Part shown: positions 58,101 to 64,000 of the stretch, piece after piece | How positions within the stretch are numbered: position 1 is the stretch's first letter | Layout: each line of letters starts with the position of its first letter | NCBI GenBank assembly: GCA_035048485.1 | Contig: CM068587.1 | Span: 35,213,316-35,277,315, forward strand | Source of the DNA: Pteria penguin | Lineage: Eukaryota > Mollusca > Bivalvia > Pterioida > Pteriidae | DNA length: 64,000 nucleotides | Direction of reading: 5' to 3' | Translations under genes and position numbers: made by a program | The notes under the pieces: model-generated | What the model was told of the DNA's origin: nothing | The model's input: only the letters and a program-made list of their open reading frames with translations | The model's database searches: none

Positions 58101-59361
58101 CTTTGCTAATTTCATTTGCATTAACTAGGAGAAATATATATTTTGTCAATGTGGGTTGAAAGACAATAAAGAAGTATGACTCGGAGTGGCTTATGTTTCG
58201 GATATCCCAAGCCCTCCTGCAGAAATATCAATAAACCCCACAGAGATTTTTGATTACATCATATTTTTTTTTGTTCTGATGAAATGCGCAATTTCATCAA
58301 TATGACTTAAGTCAGAATTAATTGTATATTGTATAGGTATTGGTGTATTGTCTACATAAGGTACACGTACAATAGCTTTTGATCACTCTGTTTTGTTGCT
58401 ATGATGATTTGCCTTTGTTTTACAACATCCCTCCTACTGGCATCCTGCAGAGTATTTAAAATCTTCAATGGAAGTCTGGTATCTTGCCACCTTAAATATC
58501 CCATTCGGTTCATTGCTCTATTGTACTGATCAAACTGTAGATCGTGGGCATAATGGTGTTCATTGCATTACATATATTTAAATATGTTTCTTATTTAACA
58601 TAAATTGTTACATCATTACGTACTCTTACAAAATTAAGGTAAAAAAGACACATGTTTAACATGTTTATTTATGTTGTCATGAAATCGGTATCAATATCAA
58701 GGATGTAGGAGTCTAATCGTAATAGGAGCGGGGACAAACCTTTATTTTTTTTTTAATTTATTTATTATTCTTTATCTGATTTTATTTCATTTTATTATTT
58801 TTTGAGTTGAAACTTTTTATATGACGAGTCAAAAAAGGATGGTGTTGCACCCTTTTTCACTACTTTCGCTTGTAACTAATACATAGCACTTTCCCAAAGT
58901 GTGTTGTTGAATATATTGAGTATACATTTAGAAGGTGCAGAAGGTAAAACCATTTTTAAGTGTACCGTAGTATATTTTCTTGGCTTACCGATTTAGATAC
59001 TCATCAACCTACAAAATTTATCTGAAGATTTCATGATGCAATGTTTTTCGAGCATGTATTCTTACGTTGGAGACAAATAATTCCAAAAAAAATTCGATAA
59101 CTGAAGGCATTGGAGGGATTAAAATGATAATGAATAAATATAATAATATTTCAGTGGATGGGGCACAGGTAATGATGATGCAAGTTTTCTTTGTTGGGAT
59201 TATACCTCCATCTACCGAAAAGAAAAATAGATTCATTCCTTACAGATATGATAATAGGGGACATTGAAAATATGCTTCCGCATTTTTACAAAATTTTCGT
59301 GAAATGCAAAGCCCTCTACACTATATCCCGAGTAAGAGCTTCAAGTTAAAATAACAGTAGA
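55177..59361. other. Long quiet AT-rich stretch
   Basis: Only small traces: an inverse core-type fragment (CGGGCACCTGCTCTCCCTCC, about 56322), a CCGTCCAAAGTCGACGCTGC trace of repeat X at about 55667, and T-rich patches. No gene seen. Confidence 0.4.
56030..56072 (+). repeat. Core/right-module fragment of the modular element
   Basis: GGATAAGTAAGCGTCTCTTG then ACGACTAGCCACAAC: half a core unit joined to the start of the right module. Old fragment. Confidence 0.55.
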
Positions 59362-59575
59362 CGAGTTATTGAGTCTTTTCGTTAAACAGAATCCTTTCCC
59401 ATTTGGGACGGTATCTGACGTAAAACAATTATGACGTCATTAATTTCTTATGAAAACGTCATTTCCCTGGGTTTTAGATCAGTTTCCATTGAATTTGATG
59501 ACGTCTTAAGTGTCTTACGTCAAATACCGTCCGAAATGGGAAGTAACTCTGGCTAACGAAAAGATCGAATTACTC
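59362..59575. mobile_element. About 214-bp TIR element with TGACGTC in both arms
   Basis: The left arm reads TTGAGTCTTTTCGTTA, CCCATTTGGGACGGTATCTG, ACGTAAAACAATTATGACGT. The right arm is its imperfect inverse: GATGACGTCTTAAGTGTC, TTACGTCAAATACCGTCCGA, AATGGGAAGTAACTC, TAACGAAAAGATCGA. The arms match over about 70 bp each, leaving a short centre, so the whole can fold back. Related in layout to the elements at 25256 and 34811. Confidence 0.82.
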
Positions 59576-59680
59576 CTCCAAAATATCACGAGTATTCCCA
59601 GATTTCTGCTCGAACTCTTTTCCATATTACTCGATTTCTTTTCCACGTTACTCAAATTGTCTTCCACATTGATACGCTAG

Positions 59681-59827
59681 CAGTGCGAAAATCTTTATGG
59701 TATGAGTTTCAATATAATTTGTACAATATGTGTGCGTGATTTTCTCAACAAACAAACTTCAAGACCATTTTACGAGCTTAGTCTAGCTGTGTCGATGTGC
59801 TCTATACTTAAAGAATTGCAACAGCGT
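59681..59827 (+). other. Candidate 147-nt in-phase exon
   Basis: A pyrimidine-rich tract (59605-59670) ends at GATACGCTAG, followed by 49 open codons beginning QCENLYGMSFNIICTICVRD and ending ILKELQQR, then a canonical GTAAGT donor at 59828. A start 3 nt later (after CTAGCAG) is equally possible. Phase 0 at both ends. The CTIC motif is not enough to call a zinc finger. Among the candidate exons this has the best donor. Confidence 0.32.
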
Positions 59828-60359
59828 GTAAGTCGTAATTCGTGTTTCAAATTCGTGACAGTGTGTCCAGTTATTAAAATGGTATAACTAGAAATAAACC
59901 GTAACAATATACAATTACTCCCGGTGACGAGATCTGGTCAGACAACCATGAGTGCTATGTCTCGGGTCATCAATTTGCCATTTTGACCTCACAGGCAGTT
60001 GTTTATTATACCGAACTTTTTCATGTATATCAAGAACAATGTCCCGGTCATAATATCATCAATAATTACCTGGTCATTATATCATCTTCCGGTTAATGGA
60101 TATCACATGAAGCATTTTGGAGTCATGACATAAGTCATCATTTTTAATGCTTTATAATCAACTAATCAGAATCAAAGAATATTAACACTTTTTGACTATT
60201 ATATTCATTTCTCAGATGCAGTGTGGAGCCTGTAAAAAGGTTCCCCGTGTCTGGGTGTTTCAAGTGTTATTATTCACCCAATAGTTACTGACTTGGTTGT
60301 GTGGGAGTTTTCCCCAGGGTTTGTACATCCTTATCCCCCTTTCATTAAAATGGCTTCAA

Positions 60360-60760
60360 ATATAATAACCACATAACTGAGCCGGTAACTCCTCTTTTTC
60401 TTTTAAAGTGTTGTCTACATTTTATTTATATATACTATCAGTTAATATATTTTTATGACCTCATAACCTGAGATACTCCTTTTTCTCTGTATGGAGGATT
60501 ATTTATAAATTTTAAGTGTGTTTCTTTTGATTATACTGTATTTGCGATGGGTGGGAAGGTGGGCCCGTAAACCGGTTAATCACACCAATTGAATACCATT
60601 TGTTACTCAATCAACCGTACTAAGTCGGTATCGCATCTGTCGTACAATCAAGATTTGTGTTATGTCATTGCATGTATTTCATAACTTGTCACCAAGTTTT
60701 ATTGTACATCTCCTTGGCGACTTCCGCCCCTACAGCTCAGTCAGATGTCTTTCCCATCCC
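60360..60760 (+). repeat. Dispersed repeat X, two pieces in series
   Basis: At 60367-60405, CACATAACTGAGCCGGTAAC TCCTCTTTTTC matches the end of the copies at 23 and 24.7 kb. From 60548, GGGTGGGAAGGTGGGCCCGT, AAACCGGTTAATCACACC, CGTACTAAGTCGGTATCGCA and AGCTCAGTCAGATGTC match the copy at 53505. So the end of one copy precedes the start of another about 140 bp later. The 97-codon frame at 60662-60955 overlaps the repeat and is not a gene candidate. Confidence 0.7.
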
Positions 60761-62558
60761 CTTTTATATTTAATAGATTCGTTGTCGTTGTCAGTGTCCT
60801 GTGTGTGTGGTTTTTTTAATTTACTCTCATCCATATTCTTCAGCGATTTGTATATCTCAAATTATGGAATAGTGAAGATTGTAATAAATTTAATTGTTAC
60901 TTATTTTCAGGGGAAGGAGTTAGATTATGATTTATCAAATAGCCATCAATGGTAAGATATGATAATCGATGAATCATCACCTTTATACACAAAGCATTTT
61001 GATAATCCTACAGTTATAAAAAAAGGCCGGAATACTCTTTTCTAAACTCATATATTTGCCAGGAACGCGAGAAATTCGCCCGTGAGAGGGAATTGTATGT
61101 AGTGGACACTATCTATATCATCTTTTTACATTGCCAGAGTAAATTCAGATGTTTATGTTGCATTATTTAAAAAAAAAATCAGCTCCCACCTGTTCCTGTG
61201 CCTGTATTTGTTATACATGGAGACCATATACAATTAAGATAATGGATAACCTCCCACTTATATCATGATATTATCAACTGAGTTTGTTCTGTATTTTAAA
61301 CTATCAAGTACTTGTCTAAAGGTATTACATCGACAGTATATGCATCATGAATAACTAATCAAGGTTATCTGGTCGGGATAGGTATAAGGTCTGTCGGTAT
61401 ACCTTCGGGTCTCTTTTGGTGTCCTATAGGTACGCTGGTTTCCTTTATCACTGAAAGCAGGTGAGAGATACTAGATCTAGCATTAGGCAAAACCAGGAAT
61501 AAGACGACAAAGGACAATAGGCACCGCAAGCTAAGGATGGTATATCATTGTGTCAGCATTTAGGAACCCTTATCGATAATTTTAAATCCAGATATAGTGT
61601 AAACAAACCTTAGAAGCTAAAAGCTAATAATTGAATTAATTTAACAAAAGGTCGGATGCTGTATAATATCCAACATATTGGTTTTTATATAAAATTGCTC
61701 TCGAATTCGACCAAAGTTTACTGAAGAACTTGGCGTTATGTGTACTTGGAAACCTATGGCCCACCAGATCCAAATGTTACTAGACTTCAGGTTAACTGAA
61801 AATGAAAAATAATATTAAAATTATGCTATACTACTACAAAGTTTTGAGCAATACATATATTTGGATCGAAATTTTCCGAAAATGTAATCAACACCTATCG
61901 GATTAAAGCCCTTACCTCTCTGTAAAAGTACACATATAGTAATATATATTTAGGTATGTAATAGATATTTATATATTTCTCTTTACGTGACTAGAAGGTC
62001 GCGGAAGTTCAATATTCAATTCCGTTACAAAATTACAAATAGTTCAATATCCTATAGAATGGTACTGCAGAACCACCTGCTTTCCCTCGTAGTGATATCA
62101 ATCGATCCACACAAAGAAAAGCGGCAGTTGCTCATCACATGACCGTAACGTTGCGATAATATTTAAATTACGATGTATGTTTTAGACACATAAAGGCGTT
62201 TTTAATCATTGACATGGAACATTACCTATTATACTGCAGATGATATATAAATACGTAATTCCCTTTGTATGACATACTGCATCAAATTTTACTTTCCAAT
62301 TTGTTTTTAGATTTTTACGTGCCTGCTACCGGTCATTTTCGCCTACCTAAGAGGCCAATTTCAGGGAGATGAGTAGAGCGAATCGGACGCTTGTCTGGCG
62401 AAGATGGCTACCAGTTGATATTTCAATCTTATCGCGACATGCATCTACCATGTCCATTATCAATTGTATTTTGTGTAATTTAAAAAAAACCCTGATATAC
62501 ACTGACTGCCTATCACAGCATAATGTTTTATTATGCCTTCACAGAGTACAAACAACAA

Positions 62559-62563
<5 letters not shown>
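60761..62563. other. No supported gene
   Basis: A 31-nt island with an acceptor-like GTCCTATAG and donor GTGAGA lies at 61430-61460, and a GC-richer patch at 62352-62398 follows CCAATTTCAG. Both are too short to judge. The rest is AT-rich. Confidence 0.3.
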
Positions 62564-62589
<26 letters not shown>

Positions 62590-62857
62590 AAATATTGTTT
62601 TACGTCATTCAATGATTATTTCACGTATATGGAGACGGCATCTGCCTGATGCATTGCACAGAAATTTATACCTTTGCAACGGACCCACCTGAAGCAGTGA
62701 GGGACCTTTTACATGCCAGGCCTACCGTGGCACGGGACCTCGGTTTTTACCGTCCCATCCGAAAGACAGAGCATCGAGTGTAGCCAAGGCGGGGGTCGAA
62801 CCCAGGACTTCTCGGTGTCGAGCCGAGCATCCCATCCAATGAGTCACACCGGCTTCT
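62564..62857 (-). mobile_element. SINE family A with perfect 13-bp target-site duplication
   Basis: A (TTGA)n tail on the left, then GTTTTACGTCATTCAATGAT, TTCACGTATATGGAGACGGC, CTGCCTGATGCATTGCACAG, CACCTGAAGCAGTGAGGGAC, GTGGCACGGGACCTCGG, the B-box inverse GGTCGAACCCAGGAC and the A-box inverse GAGTCACACCGGC. AACAACAATTTGA occurs at 62551-62563 and 62858-62870, identical, so this is the youngest-looking insertion in the window. Confidence 0.96.
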
Positions 62858-63270
62858 AACAACAATTTGAGCTATTGACCTAGAACTTACAAATAAAGAG
62901 CACCGCATGCAAACAAGGAAGTTGGGAACAAAACCAAAATACCTTGGTATGATTTTCAGAAATCGTGCATTTAAACTTGCCCTGGTTAGAGCTTTCTCCG
63001 AAAAACAAAATGAAACTTCAGAATGACATACTTTCATTATTGTTATAGTAGAATTTAGTAAATATCATGGCAGAAACGAGTACAATTTTAACCTGTAGAT
63101 TAAATCATATTACTAGAGAAGATAGGATAATGTACATGTGTCAATCATGAGCGAGTTCTGTGCTAAATTGCGCATGTTCACAGTCAATGTGTGCAATGGA
63201 CTGTCGACTACAGCCTTTTGGCGGGAGAAATAAATGACATTAATTTTTCTCAGGTATGTGAACTTTGGAG

Positions 63271-63471
63271 AATGATCAAGTTTCACTTTCCTTGGAAAAA
63301 GCGCATGGATACGAGCTCTTAGTTTTTGTTCGCCAAACTGAACACATGAGCACAGTGTGGCAAGGGTATTTTGACCATGGGAACCTCATCGACATATCGA
63401 CGATAATTTTCGGAAAATCATTGCCAGCACTTACGTTGTATAAAAATTTCCACTCAGAACTTTTCATACAG
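63271..63471 (+). other. Candidate exon upstream of the mariner insertion
   Basis: 67 open codons read NDQVSLSLEKAHGYELLVFV, QTEHMSTVWQGYFDHGNLID and GKSLPALTLYKNFHSELFIQ, ending at a good donor (CAG then GTGAGG, 63472). The acceptor is doubtful: a strong TTTTTCTCAG at 63253 leads to stops in all frames soon after, and only a weak AG at 63270 keeps this frame. No domain is recognised. The segment is less AT-rich than its surroundings. Confidence 0.25.
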
Positions 63472-63510
63472 GTGAGGGAATCGGCAAATAAAGCACTCCG
63501 ATCTCCTCCA

Positions 63511-64000
63511 TACGAGGGGTGTTCCGAAATTATTGTTACTTGCGCAATATCTCGTGGAAATAGTGCTAAATGAGCTTAAAACTACCTCATGGCGATAGCG
63601 TGATATCTGAAGCGTGGTATAGGTAAATTTCTCGCTCACAATTACACTGACCTTGGTGCTGTGTACATTGTCTTGTAGCGTACTCGTTACACTCTATATA
63701 AATATGGTTGGCAAGAGAGCTGAAAACGTAATTGAAATTAGGGCCTATATCAAAGGTAGGTCTCTACTTGGCTTAAAGGCCGGCGGTAGATATTCATCGT
63801 GAGGTGTGTGATATTTATGGGAAGGGTCAAATGTCATATATGACTATTTGTAGGTGGGTTGCTCGATTTAAGTCGGGACACCAGCAGCTGAAAGATGCTG
63901 CTCACACAGGCGGCCCTGCAACAACAACAACAAAGCATAACATTGAACGAATTCGGCAAATCCTTGAAAAAGATGCAAGGTACACTGTCAGGCAGTTAGC
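63511..64000 (+). mobile_element. Mariner-type transposon, 5' part, cut by the window end
   Basis: A TA dinucleotide at 63511 is followed by CGAGGGGTGTTCCGAAATTA, the GAGGGGTGT(T/C)C-type terminal repeat of mariner elements. About 190 bp later a transposase N-terminus begins. TA insertion and such ends are established features of the Tc1/mariner superfamily. The 3' end lies beyond the window. Confidence 0.9.
63704..64000 (+). pseudogene. Mariner transposase N-terminus, frameshifted
   Basis: It starts ATG GTT GGC and reads MVGKRAENVIEIRAYIKGRS LLGLKAGG before stopping in that frame at about 63800. The continuation is in another frame: DIHREVCDIYGKGQMSYMTI, CRWVARFKSGHQQLKDAAHT, GGPATTTTKHNIERIRQILE. 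This is the helix-turn-helix DNA-binding region typical of Mos1-like mariner transposases (GQMSY..ICRWV..F) and the following PATTTTK linker. The shift lies near 63780-63793 (GGCCGGCGGTAG), so this copy cannot make the normal protein. The catalytic domain is outside the window. Confidence 0.88.

Noticed and set aside
60662..60955. 97-codon frame with Ser/Leu-rich segments
   Set aside because: Overlaps dispersed repeat X, whose other copies do not keep the frame.
62747..63037. 96-codon minus-strand frame
   Set aside because: Largely the reverse strand of SINE family A.

Overview
The window looks like AT-rich, gene-poor nuclear DNA of a bivalve mollusc. That assignment is an inference. It rests on tRNA-headed SINEs with (TTGA)n/(TCAA)n tails, short hairpin DNA elements, elements ending in a GACGGGCG-type hairpin, and small mobile units with an expandable minisatellite core. 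I see no bacterial or organellar organisation, no operon and no CRISPR array. I cannot name the species.

No complete host gene is visible. The only protein-family remnants I recognise are a frameshifted reverse-transcriptase fragment (54445-54962, minus) and the 5' end of a mariner-type transposon with a frameshifted transposase start (63511 to the window end, plus). A few short, relatively GC-rich, splice-site-bounded islands, all on the plus strand (13297, 43702, 47431, 59681, 63271), could be exons of one or more long-intron genes. They are candidates only.

Layout. 1-5.3 kb: three unrelated minisatellites (about 43, 33 and 23 bp units) plus an (AT)n tract. 4.6-10.2 kb: a cluster of short elements with CAGTGGCGG- or CTGGATC-type ends, the first full SINE, and a duplication-bearing element with a 3' hairpin. 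10.9-16.3 kb: a dispersed copy of a modular element, SINE pieces, a second 43-bp array and a 778-bp hairpin-ended element. 16.3-29.3 kb: mostly featureless AT-rich DNA with small repeats, a TIR element at 25.3 kb and a compound (ATT)n/(ACT)n tract. 29.3-36 kb: a 30-bp minisatellite, a SINE, an 813-bp element with 43-bp TIRs, a 219-bp element with perfect 36-bp TIRs and a 154-bp TIR element. 37.5-38.9 kb: a 1.4-kb array of a 55-58 bp unit. 39.9-54 kb: SINEs (some with clear target-site duplications), a nested insertion, microsatellites and candidate exons. 54.4-64 kb: the RT remnant beside a homogenised 30-bp array, a long quiet stretch, another TIR element, a SINE with a perfect 13-bp duplication and the mariner end.

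The most interesting structure is a modular dispersed element: left module, about 43-bp core unit, right module. It occurs as scattered single copies. Its core is expanded into two arrays (1-488, 14196-14552), and a sequence resembling its left module is expanded separately at 37495-38893. One diverged copy is split by a SINE.
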